Assembly (NCBI RefSeq): GCF_000430725.1
Contig: NZ_KE387203.1
Span: forward strand, 208,236 to 272,235
DNA length: 64,000 nucleotides
Reading direction: 5' to 3'
Origin: Azohydromonas australica DSM 1124
GTDB lineage: Bacteria; Pseudomonadota; Gammaproteobacteria; Burkholderiales; Burkholderiaceae_C
A model generated the notes under the pieces. It was not told the origin of the DNA. It saw only the letters and a program-made list of their open reading frames with translations, and ran no database searches. Positions within the stretch are counted from its first letter, which is position 1; every line of letters starts with the position of its first letter. The position numbers were made by a program, and so were the translations under genes. Of this stretch, positions 11,433 to 19,947 are shown one piece after another.

Positions 11433-12725
11433 ATGACCACCAGCCCAAGCGCCACGCTGGACGCGGCCCACTCCTACGGTTCCCCGCCGCCGCCGGGCTC
11501 CGCCGCATTGCGCGCGCAGCTGCGCCGTGCCGGCGCGCGCCGGCGCCTGGGCGCGCTGGCGCTCACGCTGCCGCTGCTGCTGTTCCTGCTGGCGACGCTG
11601 CTGGTGCCCATCGGCGCGCTGCTGCTGCGCGCGGTGGAGAACCCCGAGGTCGCCACCACGCTGCAGCGCACCGGCGAGGCGCTGCAGGGCTGGCGCCATG
11701 GCGAGCCGCCGGCCGCGGCCTACGCCGCGCTGGCGCAGGACCTGGCCGCCATCGAGGACCGCTCGCAAGCCGGCGCCCTGGCCCGGCGCCTCAACAGCGA
11801 GGCCTCGGGCTCGCGCTCGCTGATCATGGGCGCCTACCGCGCCGTGCACGACCGCGAGGAATGGGGCCAGCCCGCCGACGCCGCCGCGGTGCGCGAGAAG
11901 CTCCTGACGCTGGACACGCGCTGGAACGAGGAGCGCTACTGGCAGGCCATCGCCAAGAACGCCGCGCGCTGGACGCCCGACTACCTGCTCACCGCCGTGG
12001 ACCTGCGGCGCGATCCCGAGGGCGGCATCGCGCGCGTGGAGCCCGAGCAGCGCGTGTTCGGCCGCATCCTGGCGCGCACGCTGGGCATCGGCGCGGTGGT
12101 GACGCTGCTGTGCGCGCTGCTGGCCTACCCGCTGGCCTGGTGGCTGTCCACGCTGCCGGCGCGCCGGGCCAACATGCTGATGATCCTGGTGCTGGTGCCG
12201 TTCTGGACGTCCATCCTGGTGCGCGTGGCTGCCTGGATCGTGCTGCTGCAGCGCGAGGGCCTGGTCAACAGCGCGCTGATGGGGCTGGGCGTGGTGAACG
12301 ACCCGCTGGAGCTGCTGTTCAACCGCACCGGCGTCGTGATCGCGATGGTGCACATCCTGCTGCCCTTCATGATCCTGCCGCTCTACAGCGTGATGCGCAC
12401 CGTGCCGCCGAGCTACCTGCGCGCCGCGATCTCGCTGGGCAGCCCGCCGCTGGCGGCCTTCTTCCGCGTGGTGCTGCCGCAGACGCTGCCGGGCGTGGGC
12501 GCGGGCGGGCTGCTGGTGTTCATCCTGGCCCTGGGCTACTACGTCACGCCCGCGCTGCTGGGCGGTGCCGACGACCAGATGCTGTCCTACTACATCGCCC
12601 AGTACACCAACGTGGACGTGAACTGGGGCATGGCCTGCGCGCTGGGCGCGGTGCTGCTGGCCGCCACGCTGCTGCTCTACGGCGTGTACCGGCGCCTGGC
12701 GAGCGCCGAGCTGAGCCTGGGCTGA
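11433..12725 (+). CDS. ABC transporter permease 1 (PotB-like)
   Basis: This inner-membrane subunit has 430 residues, longer than the roughly 280 of PotB. The first membrane helix (LGALALTLPLLLFLLATLLVPIG) is followed by a loop of about 160 residues, rich in charged and Ala residues and probably periplasmic. Five further helices make up the BPD_transp_1 core. The EAA loop that docks on the ATPase is seen as LRAAISLGSPPLAAFFRVVLPQTLPG. The ATG at 11433 (MTTSPSATLDAAHS) was chosen because the frame upstream runs through the REPIN. The long first loop occurs in a subgroup of polyamine- and opine-type permeases and may contact the binding protein. It is 19 bases from the next permease gene. Confidence 0.92.
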   Translation: MTTSPSATLDAAHSYGSPPPPGSAALRAQLRRAGARRRLGALALTLPLLLFLLATLLVPIGALLLRAVENPEVATTLQRTGEALQGWRHGEPPAAAYAALAQDLAAIEDRSQAGALARRLNSEASGSRSLIMGAYRAVHDREEWGQPADAAAVREKLLTLDTRWNEERYWQAIAKNAARWTPDYLLTAVDLRRDPEGGIARVEPEQRVFGRILARTLGIGAVVTLLCALLAYPLAWWLSTLPARRANMLMILVLVPFWTSILVRVAAWIVLLQREGLVNSALMGLGVVNDPLELLFNRTGVVIAMVHILLPFMILPLYSVMRTVPPSYLRAAISLGSPPLAAFFRVVLPQTLPGVGAGGLLVFILALGYYVTPALLGGADDQMLSYYIAQYTNVDVNWGMACALGAVLLAATLLLYGVYRRLASAELSLG

Positions 12726-12744
12726 ACCCGCAAGGAGACTCCTG

Positions 12745-13569
12745 ATGTCCACCCTCTCCCTGCCGGCCTTCCCGGCCCACTACACGCTGCTGGACAAGCT
12801 GGGCTGGTTCGCGCTGCGCGCCTTCGGCGTGGCGCTGCTGCTGTTCCTGCTGCTGCCGATCCTGGTGATCGTGCCGCTGTCCTTCTCCTCCAGCTCCTTC
12901 CTCGCCTACCCGGTGCCGGACTGGAGCCTGCGCTGGTACGAGCAGCTCTTCAGCAGCTCGGACTGGGCGCGCGCCGCCAAGAACAGCTTCATCGTCGCGC
13001 CCGCGGCCACGGTGGTGGCCACCGTGCTGGGCACGCTGGCGGCGGTAGGCCTGGCGCGGGTGCAGTTCCCGGGCAAGGGCCTCTTGATGAGCCTGCTGAT
13101 CCTGCCGATGGTGGTGCCCATCGTCGTGGTGGGCGTGGCCTGCTACCTGTTCTTCGCCCGCATCGGCCTGGCCGACAGCTACCTGGGCCTGGTGGTGGTG
13201 CACGCGGCGCTGGGCGCACCCTTCGTGCTGACCACGGTGCTGGCGACGCTGCAGGGCTTCAACCACAACCTGGTGCGCGCCAGCCTGAGCCTGGGCGCCT
13301 CGCCGCTGGAGACCTTCTTCCGCGTCACGCTGCCGGTGATCGCGCCGGGCGTGATCTCGGGCGCCCTCTTCGCCTTCGCCACCTCGTTCGACGAGGTGGT
13401 GGTGACGCTGTTCATCGCCGGTCCGGAGCAGGTCACGCTGCCGCGGCAGATGTTCGCGGGCATCCGCGAGAACATCAATCCGACCATCGCCGCCGTCGCC
13501 ACGCTGCTGACGCTCTTCACCACCGCGCTGATGCTGGCGCTGGAGTGGCTGCGCGGACGGCGCGGCTGA
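12745..13569 (+). CDS. ABC transporter permease 2 (PotC-like)
   Basis: This is the 274-residue partner permease. It has six predicted membrane helices, beginning with FGVALLLFLLLPILVIVPLSF, and the EAA loop VRASLSLGASPLETFFRVTLPVIAPG near residue 180. It forms the translocation pore with permease 1 and is the last gene of the importer operon. An AAGGAG-type ribosome site lies before the ATG. No clear terminator follows. The semialdehyde dehydrogenase gene begins 148 bases further on with its own -10-like sequence, so read-through cannot be excluded. Confidence 0.94.
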   Translation: MSTLSLPAFPAHYTLLDKLGWFALRAFGVALLLFLLLPILVIVPLSFSSSSFLAYPVPDWSLRWYEQLFSSSDWARAAKNSFIVAPAATVVATVLGTLAAVGLARVQFPGKGLLMSLLILPMVVPIVVVGVACYLFFARIGLADSYLGLVVVHAALGAPFVLTTVLATLQGFNHNLVRASLSLGASPLETFFRVTLPVIAPGVISGALFAFATSFDEVVVTLFIAGPEQVTLPRQMFAGIRENINPTIAAVATLLTLFTTALMLALEWLRGRRG

Positions 13570-13646
13570 GCAGGCGCCGCGGACTTCATCGGCGCGCCCC
13601 TGCGCCAGCGCAAGCCGCGCCGGCGACGCCGGCCAACCCCGCACGC

Positions 13647-13652
13647 TAGAGT
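13647..13652 (+). promoter_or_regulatory. -10-like TAGAGT before the gabD-like gene
   Basis: The same hexamer serves as the probable -10 at the two MocR-type promoters. No CTGTAC half-sites are present in 13570-13717, so this unit may be expressed independently of the regulator or by read-through from the importer operon. Confidence 0.35.
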
Positions 13653-13717
13653 CATCGACCCACGGGCGGCGCCGACCCGGCGCGCCGCCCACCGCCATCA
13701 CCAAGAGGACGACAACC

Positions 13718-15208
13718 ATGGACACGAGCTCCACCCCGCTGGCCCAGCTGCAGGACCCGAGCCTGCTCAAGACCGACGCGCTCATCGGCGGCGAGTGGGT
13801 CGGCGCCGAGGCGCGCTTCGAGGTGCGCGACCCTGCCACCGGCCTGGTGCTGGCCGAGGTGCCGAACCTGGGCGCCGCCGAGGCGCGCTCGGCCATCCAG
13901 GCCGCCGAGAAGGCCTGGCCGGCGTGGCGTGCCAAGACTGCCAAGGAGCGTGCCGCCATCCTCATGCGCTGGTACCAGCTGCTGCTGCAGAACGCCGAGG
14001 ACCTGGCGCGCCTCATGACCGCCGAGCAGGGCAAGCCGCTGGCGGAAGCGCGCGGCGAGGTGACCTACGGCGCCAGCTTCATCGAGTGGTTCGCCGAGGA
14101 GGCCAAGCGCGTCTACGGCGAGACGGTGCCCACCACCGACAACAACAAGCGCTACCTGGTGCTCAAGCAGCCCATCGGCGTGTGCGCGGCCATCACGCCG
14201 TGGAATTTTCCCATTGCGATGATCACGAGGAAGGTCGCGCCCGCCTTGGCAGCCGGTTGTCCCGTGGTGATCAAGCCGGCCGAGGCCACGCCGCTGTCCG
14301 CGCTGGCGGTGGCCGAGCTTGCGCAGCGCGCGGGCATGCCCGCAGGCGTGCTCAACATCGTCACCGCCGATGCGCAGCGCTCGATCGAGGTCGGCAAGGT
14401 GCTGTGCGACAGCGACACCGTGCGCCACCTGAGCTTCACCGGCTCCACCGAGGTCGGCCGCATCCTGATGCAGCAGTGCGCGCCCACGGTCAAGAAGCTC
14501 AGCCTGGAGCTGGGCGGCAACGCGCCCTTCATCGTCTTCGACGACGCGGACCTGGACAGCGCCGTCGAGGGCGCCCTGGCGAGCAAGTACCGCAACGCCG
14601 GCCAGACCTGCGTCTGCGCCAACCGGCTGTACGCGCAGGACGGCATCTACGAGGCCTTCGTGTCCAAGCTCACCGAGCGCGCGGCGCAGCTCAAGGTGGG
14701 CAACGGCTTCGAGCCCGGCGTGCAGGTGGGCCCGCTGATCGAGCCCGCGGCGCTGGAGAAGGTGGAGGCGCACGTGGCCGACGCGCTGGACAAGGGCGCG
14801 CGGCTCATGGGCGGCGGCGCGCGCGTGCAGGGCCTGGGCAGCAACCTGTTCTACGCGCCCACGGTGCTGGCCGACGTCACGCGCGAGATGCTGTGCACGC
14901 GCGAGGAGACCTTCGGCCCCGTGGCGCCGGTGCAACGCTTCAGCACCGAGGCCGAGGCCATCGAGCTGGCCAACGCCACCGAGTTCGGCCTGGCGAGCTA
15001 CTTCTTCAGCCGCGACATCGGCCGCATCTTCCGCGTCGGCGAGGCGCTGGAGTACGGCATGGTGGGCGTGAACACCGGGCTCATTTCCACTGCCGAGGTG
15101 CCCTTCGGCGGCGTGAAGCAGTCGGGCCTGGGACGCGAGGGCTCGCACCACGGCATCGACGACTACGTGGAGATGAAATACCTCTGCCTGGGGGACATTC
15201 AGAAATAA
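13718..15208 (+). CDS. gabD: succinate/glutarate semialdehyde dehydrogenase
   Basis: This cytoplasmic NAD(P)-dependent aldehyde dehydrogenase has 496 residues. It contains PWNFPIAMITRKVAPALAAG, the general-base Glu in LELGGNAP (about residue 264), and the catalytic Cys in NAGQTCVCANR (about residue 298). The overall sequence matches the GabD subgroup, which oxidises succinate semialdehyde. Many members, such as DavD, also oxidise glutarate semialdehyde. Placed beside the aminotransferase and glutaryl-CoA dehydrogenase, its likely role is the second step, making glutarate. The ATG follows a GAGGACGAC ribosome site. GabD and DavD cannot be told apart by sequence reading alone. Confidence 0.94.
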   Translation: MDTSSTPLAQLQDPSLLKTDALIGGEWVGAEARFEVRDPATGLVLAEVPNLGAAEARSAIQAAEKAWPAWRAKTAKERAAILMRWYQLLLQNAEDLARLMTAEQGKPLAEARGEVTYGASFIEWFAEEAKRVYGETVPTTDNNKRYLVLKQPIGVCAAITPWNFPIAMITRKVAPALAAGCPVVIKPAEATPLSALAVAELAQRAGMPAGVLNIVTADAQRSIEVGKVLCDSDTVRHLSFTGSTEVGRILMQQCAPTVKKLSLELGGNAPFIVFDDADLDSAVEGALASKYRNAGQTCVCANRLYAQDGIYEAFVSKLTERAAQLKVGNGFEPGVQVGPLIEPAALEKVEAHVADALDKGARLMGGGARVQGLGSNLFYAPTVLADVTREMLCTREETFGPVAPVQRFSTEAEAIELANATEFGLASYFFSRDIGRIFRVGEALEYGMVGVNTGLISTAEVPFGGVKQSGLGREGSHHGIDDYVEMKYLCLGDIQK

Positions 15209-15286
15209 TCGCGCCCGCCCAGACCCCGGCCGAGGGAGTCGCCGCGCGCCCGGCGCGGCCCCCGGCCGGTCTGCTCTTTGACTCCC

Positions 15287-16201
15287 ATGAAACTTGCTCT
15301 TGAAACGCGGCACTGGGTGCTGCTGGTTTTCATCGTCTCGGCGCTGTATGCGCATTTCCGTGGCCGCGTGCGCTTTGGCATGGTGCGCGCGCTGCTGGAC
15401 TTCCAGGTGCTGCTGGCGCCGGTGAACGCGCTGATGTACCTGTTCTCGCGCACGCCGCGCGGGGCCTACATCGACCCGCGCGAGTTTCCCGAGATGAAGG
15501 TGCTGACCGACAACTGGCCGCTGATCCGCGAGGAGGCGATGCGGCTGAACGAGGGCGGCGCCATCCGCGCCGCCGAAGGGCACACCGACCTGGGCTTCAA
15601 CAGCTTCTTCCGCACCGGCTGGAAGCGTTTCTACCTGAGCTGGTACGGGCAGGACCTGCCCTCGGCGCAGCAGCAGTGCCCGCAGACGGTGAAGCTGCTC
15701 AAGAGCATCCCGTCGGTGAAGGCGGCGATGTTCGCCTCGCTGCCGCCGGGCGCGACGCTGGTGCGCCACCGCGACCCCTACGCCGGCTCGCTGCGCTACC
15801 ACCTGGGCCTCGCCACGCCCAACGACGCGGGCTGCTACATCGAGGTGGACGGCCAGCGCTACCACTGGCGCGACGGCGAGGCGGTGATGTTCGACGAGAC
15901 CTACATCCACCACGCCGCCAACACCACGCAGCAGCAGCGGGTGATCCTGTTCTGCGACGTGGAGCGGCCGCTGTGGTTCGCGCCGGCACGCTGGTTCAAC
16001 CGCCTCTTCGCGCGCCACGTGATGTCCGCCGCGGCGACGCAGAACGTGCCCGGCGAGCACGTGGGCGCGCTGAACCGCTTCTTCCAGGGCTTCTATGCCG
16101 TGCGCAAGAAGGCCAAGGACCTCAAGGCGCGCAGCCGCACGACCTACTACGTGGGTAAGTGGGCGCTGATCCTGGGCGCGCTGTGGGCGCTGTTCTGGTG
16201 A
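15287..16201 (+). CDS. LpxO-type lipid A / aspartyl-asparaginyl beta-hydroxylase
   Basis: The 304-residue product looks like LpxO, an Fe(II)/2-oxoglutarate dioxygenase that 2-hydroxylates an acyl chain of lipid A at the inner membrane. An N-terminal hydrophobic segment (HWVLLVFIVSALYAHF) and a C-terminal one (WALILGALWALFW) match the membrane anchors of LpxO (302 residues in Salmonella). The metal site is suggested by the HRD motif (H161, D163) and the later YIHHAANTT histidine. 2-oxoglutarate binding is probably by arginines around QQRVILF. The ATG at 15287 is preferred over the TTG nine bases upstream. A strong terminator follows. The alternative is a peptidyl beta-hydroxylase of the same fold, but the membrane segments favour LpxO. 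Confidence 0.85.
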   Translation: MKLALETRHWVLLVFIVSALYAHFRGRVRFGMVRALLDFQVLLAPVNALMYLFSRTPRGAYIDPREFPEMKVLTDNWPLIREEAMRLNEGGAIRAAEGHTDLGFNSFFRTGWKRFYLSWYGQDLPSAQQQCPQTVKLLKSIPSVKAAMFASLPPGATLVRHRDPYAGSLRYHLGLATPNDAGCYIEVDGQRYHWRDGEAVMFDETYIHHAANTTQQQRVILFCDVERPLWFAPARWFNRLFARHVMSAAATQNVPGEHVGALNRFFQGFYAVRKKAKDLKARSRTTYYVGKWALILGALWALFW

Positions 16202-16223
16202 GCTTCAGCCGCCATGAACGACG

Positions 16224-16247
16224 AGGGCCGCAGTCGCGGCCCTTTTT
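16224..16247 (+). terminator. terminator after the LpxO-like gene
   Basis: AGGGCCGC (16224-16231) pairs with GCGGCCCT (16236-16243) around a 4-base loop, followed by TTTT. It sits 22 bases past the stop codon and between convergent genes. Confidence 0.85.
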
Positions 16248-16268
16248 CATGGCGCGGCGGACGCCGCG

Positions 16269-17174
16269 CTATTCCTCGTCGTTGGCCGCCGGCACCGCGC
16301 CGCGCTCGCTGAAGTTGGCGTAGCCGGCGCGGCCCAGCGCGGGCGCCGCGGCGGCCAGCGCCACCGAGCGGCGCAGCAGCTCGTGGGCGTCCTTGCCGTC
16401 CTCCGGGCTCAGGCTGATGCCCAGGGCCACGCCCACCGCCACCGCCTCGCCCTGCAGGCTGAAGGGACGCTGCAGCGCGGCGATGAGCTTGTCGGCCACC
16501 TTGCGGGCGTCGCCCGGGGCGTCGATCCAGGCCAGCAGCACGGCGAAGCTGTCGGGGCCGATGGAGGCCACCACGTCGCTGGCGCGCAGCCCGGCGCGCA
16601 GCCGCACCGCCACCTTGCGCCGCAGCACGTGGGCCGACTCGCCGCCCAGCCGCGCCTGCACGGTGGCGAAGCCCTCCACGCGCACGGCCAGCAGCGCCAT
16701 CGGCGCGGGCTCGCGCTCGCGCAGCGCCAGCAGGTGGCTGACGTGCTCGATGAGCTGCGCATGGTTGGGCAGCCCGGTGGCGACGTCGGTGGTCCAGGCG
16801 CCGCGCTCGGCGTGCTGGATCCGCTGGCGCTCCACGCCCAGCCGCAGCGCGCGCGCCACCTCGCCGGCCGGCGCGCCCAGCGGCAGCAGGTCCTGCACGC
16901 CGCGGCGCACCAGCGCCAGGCCGTCCTCGGGGCGTGCGAGGCCCGCCACCAGCGCGCAGTCCAGCACCGTGGACGACAGCGAGGACCAGTTCAGCAGCGC
17001 CTGCAGCGCCGCCGCATCGGGCAGCGCCACCCACAGCGCATCGGCCGGCGACTGCTGCAGCAGCGCGGCGGCGGTGTCCAGGTCGCCGCAGGACCGGAGC
17101 TGGAAGTCACCCCAGCCGGCGGTTTCCAGCCCGGTCGGTTGCGCACCGACGACGATCACGCGCAAGGGATTCAT
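16269..17174 (-). CDS. degenerate GGDEF-domain protein
   Basis: The 301-residue soluble protein has an N-terminal receiver-like alpha/beta part (about 1-120, starting PLRVIVVGAQPTG) without an obvious phospho-acceptor site. A diguanylate cyclase fold follows (about 130-290, with TDVATGLPNHAQLIEHV). The active-site GGDEF is replaced by GPDSF in SIGPDSFAVLL near residue 205, so cyclase activity is unlikely. Such proteins may bind GTP or c-di-GMP, or act as protein partners. The ATG at 17174 follows a GGAGGAGGCC ribosome site. The upstream extension in the same frame has none. It lies downstream of tRNA-Gly but is separated from it by a hairpin. Confidence 0.85.
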   Translation of the reverse strand: MNPLRVIVVGAQPTGLETAGWGDFQLRSCGDLDTAAALLQQSPADALWVALPDAAALQALLNWSSLSSTVLDCALVAGLARPEDGLALVRRGVQDLLPLGAPAGEVARALRLGVERQRIQHAERGAWTTDVATGLPNHAQLIEHVSHLLALREREPAPMALLAVRVEGFATVQARLGGESAHVLRRKVAVRLRAGLRASDVVASIGPDSFAVLLAWIDAPGDARKVADKLIAALQRPFSLQGEAVAVGVALGISLSPEDGKDAHELLRRSVALAAAAPALGRAGYANFSERGAVPAANDEE

Positions 17175-17232
17175 GGCGGCCTCCTCCAGGCGCTGGCATA
17201 TGCGCCGCATGGTACGACCGCCGCACAAACGA

Positions 17233-17257
17233 CCAGGGCCGCACGAGGCGGCCCTGG
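17233..17257 (-). terminator. hairpin terminator after tRNA-Gly
   Basis: CCAGGGCCGC (17233-17242) and GCGGCCCTGG (17248-17257) form a perfect 10-base-pair stem with a 5-base loop, 15 bases past the tRNA 3' end. On the minus strand it is followed by TCGTTTGTG, a short T-rich tail. Confidence 0.75.
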
Positions 17258-17271
17258 AAGGAGTGGTTCTC

Positions 17272-17345
17272 TGGAGCGGGCGAAGGGAGTCGAACCCTCG
17301 TCTTTGGCTTGGGAAGCCAAGGTAATGCCGTTATACGACGCCCGC
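17272..17345 (-). tRNA. tRNA-Gly(CCC)
   Basis: The minus strand reads GCGGGCG as the 5' acceptor arm and CGCCCGC-T-CCA at the 3' end, so CCA is encoded. The anticodon arm TTGGC-TTCCCAA-GCCAA places CCC at 17313-17311, reading GGG glycine codons. The T arm contains GGTTCGACTCC. Length is 74 bases. Confidence 0.97.
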
Positions 17346-17497
17346 GCAGCCGCCTATTATAAGCACTCGGATCGGGGCTTTCGCCCCGGCCGGCGCTTCT
17401 TTCGTCCCGCGCCGGCCACGTGTGGCGCGCACGGCACAATGCGGCCCCTTTCGGCGCCGCCTTCCGGCTGCGGCGCGTTTCATCCCCGCTTTCCGCC

Positions 17498-18208
17498 ATG
17501 ACGACCGACGACGCCTCCGCCCCGACGCCCTCCACTCCCACGCACGAGCGCGCCATCCGCAGCTACGTGCTGCGCGCCGGCCGCATGGGCACGGGCCAGC
17601 AGCGCGCGCTGGCCGAGCTGGGCCCGCGCTTCGTGCTGCCCTACCAGGACACGCCGCTGGACCCCGGCGCCGTGTTCGACCGCCAGGCGCCGCTGGTGCT
17701 GGAGATCGGCTTCGGCATGGGCGACGCCACCGCGCAGATCGCCGCCAAGCTGCCGGACCACGACTTCATCGGCGTGGAGGTGCACACCCCCGGCGTGGGC
17801 GCGCTGCTCAAGCGCATCGGCGAGCAGGAGCTCACGAACCTTCGCATCGTCCAGCACGACGCGGTGCAGGTGCTGGAACACATGATCGCGCCCGCCTCGC
17901 TGGCCGGCGTGCACATCTTCTTCCCCGACCCCTGGCACAAAAAGAAGCACAACAAGCGCCGCCTGATCCAGTCGCCCTTCGTGGCCAAGCTGGTCACGCG
18001 ACTGGCCCCCGGCGGCTACCTGCATTGCGCCACCGACTGGCAGCCCTACGCCGAGCAGATGCTGGAGGTGCTGTCGGCCGAGCCCACCCTGCAGAACACC
18101 GCCGAAGGCTACGCGCCGCGCCCCGACTACCGGCCGCTGACCAAGTTCGAGGCCCGCGGCCTGCGCCTGGGCCACGGCGTGTGGGACCTGGTGTTCAAGA
18201 AGCGCTGA
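17498..18208 (+). CDS. trmB: tRNA (guanine-N7)-methyltransferase TrmB
   Basis: The 236-residue enzyme makes m7G46 in the variable loop of several tRNAs, using S-adenosylmethionine. The SAM-binding motif is [16 protein letters not shown]. The family signature [15 protein letters not shown] contains the catalytic Asp and tRNA-contacting residues. The N-terminus carries the typical [18 protein letters not shown]. The ATG at 17498 was taken because the upstream frame is unrelated to the family. The gene stands alone between tRNA-Gly (divergent) and a GST gene (convergent), so a tRNA and a tRNA-modifying enzyme are neighbours. Confidence 0.97.
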   Translation: MTTDDASAPTPSTPTHERAIRSYVLRAGRMGTGQQRALAELGPRFVLPYQDTPLDPGAVFDRQAPLVLEIGFGMGDATAQIAAKLPDHDFIGVEVHTPGVGALLKRIGEQELTNLRIVQHDAVQVLEHMIAPASLAGVHIFFPDPWHKKKHNKRRLIQSPFVAKLVTRLAPGGYLHCATDWQPYAEQMLEVLSAEPTLQNTAEGYAPRPDYRPLTKFEARGLRLGHGVWDLVFKKR

Positions 18209-18218
18209 GACGCCACCA

Positions 18219-18242
18219 GCGTCCGTGCCTGTGCACGGACGC
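18219..18242. terminator. hairpin between convergent trmB and GST genes
   Basis: GCGTCCGTGC (18219-18228) pairs perfectly with GCACGGACGC (18233-18242) over a 4-base loop, 10 bases past the trmB stop. There is no T-run, so termination efficiency is uncertain. Confidence 0.45.
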
Positions 18243-18301
18243 GCGGGCGGCGAAGGGCGCGAGCTCTGCGAGCGCGCGGCCTGCAGGCCTGAAACCGGGC
18301 C

Positions 18302-18979
18302 TCAGCCGCGCGAGGCGCGGTAGGGCTCTTCCTCGGCGATGAAGTCCTGCTCGGCCAGTGCGTCCTGCACCCAGGCCGCGACGCCGGGCGAGGCCCACAC
18401 GCGGGCCATGTAGTCGGCCGCGTCCTGTGGCACCGGCAGCGCGTAGGTGCGCAGCCGGCTCACCACGGGCGCGTAATAGGCGTCGGCCGCCGAGAACTCG
18501 CCGAACAGGAACGGGCCGCCGCTGGTGCGCAGCGCGTCCTGCCACAGCGCCACGATGCGCGCCACGTCGCGCTGCACGGCCGCGTCGGCCATCGCCTGCG
18601 CACCCGCCTCGGCCAGCTGCGCCTCGATGTTCATCCCGCACTTGCTGCGCAGCGCGCCGAAGCCGGCGTGCATCTCGGCGCAGATCGAGCGCGCCCGGGC
18701 ACGCGCCTTCGCGTCGCGCGGCCAGATCGCGTGCTCGGGGAAGCGGTCGGCCAGGTACTCGGCGATCGCCAGCGTGTCCCAGACCGCGAGGTCACCGTCC
18801 ACCAGCACCGGCACCTTGCCCACGGGCGAGAACGCGGCGAGCTGCCGGTAGAAGTCCGAGCCCGGCGTGAAGTCGAGCCGCAGCTTCACCTCCTCGAACG
18901 CAATGCCGAAGTGCTTCATCAGCACCCAGGGCCGCATGGACCAGGAGGAGTAGTTCTTGTTGCCGATCACCAGACGCAT
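18302..18979 (-). CDS. glutathione S-transferase family protein
   Basis: The 225-residue cytoplasmic protein has a thioredoxin-like N-terminal domain (RLVIGNKNYSSWSMRPWVLM, then SPVGKVPVLVDGDLAVWDTLAIAEYL, which includes the cis-Pro and the glutathione-contacting Asp-Thr) and an all-alpha C-terminal domain. The Ser residues in NYSSWSMRP are the likely catalytic ones. It conjugates or reduces substrates with glutathione, but the natural substrate cannot be told. A strong GAAGGAG ribosome site precedes the ATG. The uppP stop codon is only 33 bases upstream, so the two are probably one transcript. Confidence 0.9.
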   Translation of the reverse strand: MRLVIGNKNYSSWSMRPWVLMKHFGIAFEEVKLRLDFTPGSDFYRQLAAFSPVGKVPVLVDGDLAVWDTLAIAEYLADRFPEHAIWPRDAKARARARSICAEMHAGFGALRSKCGMNIEAQLAEAGAQAMADAAVQRDVARIVALWQDALRTSGGPFLFGEFSAADAYYAPVVSRLRTYALPVPQDAADYMARVWASPGVAAWVQDALAEQDFIAEEEPYRASRG

Positions 18980-19012
18980 TTCAGGACTCCTTCGTGTTGG
19001 AAAGCTTTTTGG

Positions 19013-19870
19013 TCAATCCACCCACTCGACCCAGCCCGTGTAGGCCGTGACCAGCACGATGGCACCGAAGACGATGCGGTACCAGGCGAAGGGCACGAAG
19101 TCGTGCGTGGAGACGTAGCGGATGAGCCAGCGGATGCACAGCAGCGCGCTCACGAAGGCCACCACCGTGCCCACCGCGAACATCGGCAGGTCGTGCAGGT
19201 GCAGCGCGTCGCGCTGCTTCCACACCGAGTACGCGCCGGCGCCCATCAGCGTCGGGATGCCCAGGTAGAAGCTGAACTCGGTCGCGGCCTTGCGCGAGAA
19301 GCCCAGCAGCATCGCGCCCATGATGGTGGCGCCGGAGCGGCTGGTGCCGGGGATCAGCGCCAGGCACTGCAGCAGCCCGACCTTGAGCGCGTCCAGCCCG
19401 CTCATCTGGTCCACCGTCTCCACGCGCGCCAGGCGCTGGCCCTCGGAATCGGACTGGCCGTAGCGGGCACGGTGGATGCGCTCGATCCACAGGATCAGCA
19501 GCGCGCCCACGATGAAGGCCATCGCCACCGGCACCGGCTTGAACAGGTGCGCCTTGATGGTCTTGCCCAGCGCCAGGCCCAGCACCACCGCGGGGATGAA
19601 GGCCACCAACACGTTGAGCGCGAAACGCCGCGCCACGGGGTCGCTGCCCAGCCCGCGCACCGTGCCCAGCAGCCGCTGCCGGTACTCCCAGACCACGGCG
19701 AACATGGCGCCGGTCTGGATTGCAATCTCGAACACCTTGGCCGTCTCGCCGCCGAAATTCAGCAGCGAGCCGGCCAGGATCAGGTGTCCGGTAGAGGAAA
19801 TCGGCAGGAACTCCGTCAGACCCTCGACCACGCCCATCACGGCGGCCTTCAACAGCAGCATCCAGTCCAC
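19013..19870 (-). CDS. uppP: undecaprenyl-diphosphate phosphatase UppP (BacA)
   Basis: This inner-membrane enzyme removes a phosphate from undecaprenyl pyrophosphate, recycling the lipid carrier for peptidoglycan and LPS glycans. It can give bacitracin resistance. The 285 residues contain several membrane helices and both signature motifs: [17 protein letters not shown] near the N-terminus, with the catalytic Glu, and [14 protein letters not shown], with the catalytic Ser-Arg. A GTG start at 19870 ([10 protein letters not shown]) is chosen because GGAG lies 7 bases upstream. An ATG three codons inside is possible. A DUF1439 lipoprotein gene lies 77 bases upstream on the same strand. Confidence 0.96.
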   Translation of the reverse strand: MDWMLLLKAAVMGVVEGLTEFLPISSTGHLILAGSLLNFGGETAKVFEIAIQTGAMFAVVWEYRQRLLGTVRGLGSDPVARRFALNVLVAFIPAVVLGLALGKTIKAHLFKPVPVAMAFIVGALLILWIERIHRARYGQSDSEGQRLARVETVDQMSGLDALKVGLLQCLALIPGTSRSGATIMGAMLLGFSRKAATEFSFYLGIPTLMGAGAYSVWKQRDALHLHDLPMFAVGTVVAFVSALLCIRWLIRYVSTHDFVPFAWYRIVFGAIVLVTAYTGWVEWVD

Positions 19871-19947
19871 GTCAGCTCCGCTCAACGCAAAGCCGGTGAT
19901 GTTAGCCGCCGCTCGTTGCGCGCCCGCGACGGTTGCCGCGGCAACGC

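Noticed and set aside
15209-15286. GC-rich inverted repeat after gabD as a terminator
   Set aside because: The arms (CAGACCCCGGCCG and CCGGCCGGTCTG) pair imperfectly over a long loop and have no T-run.
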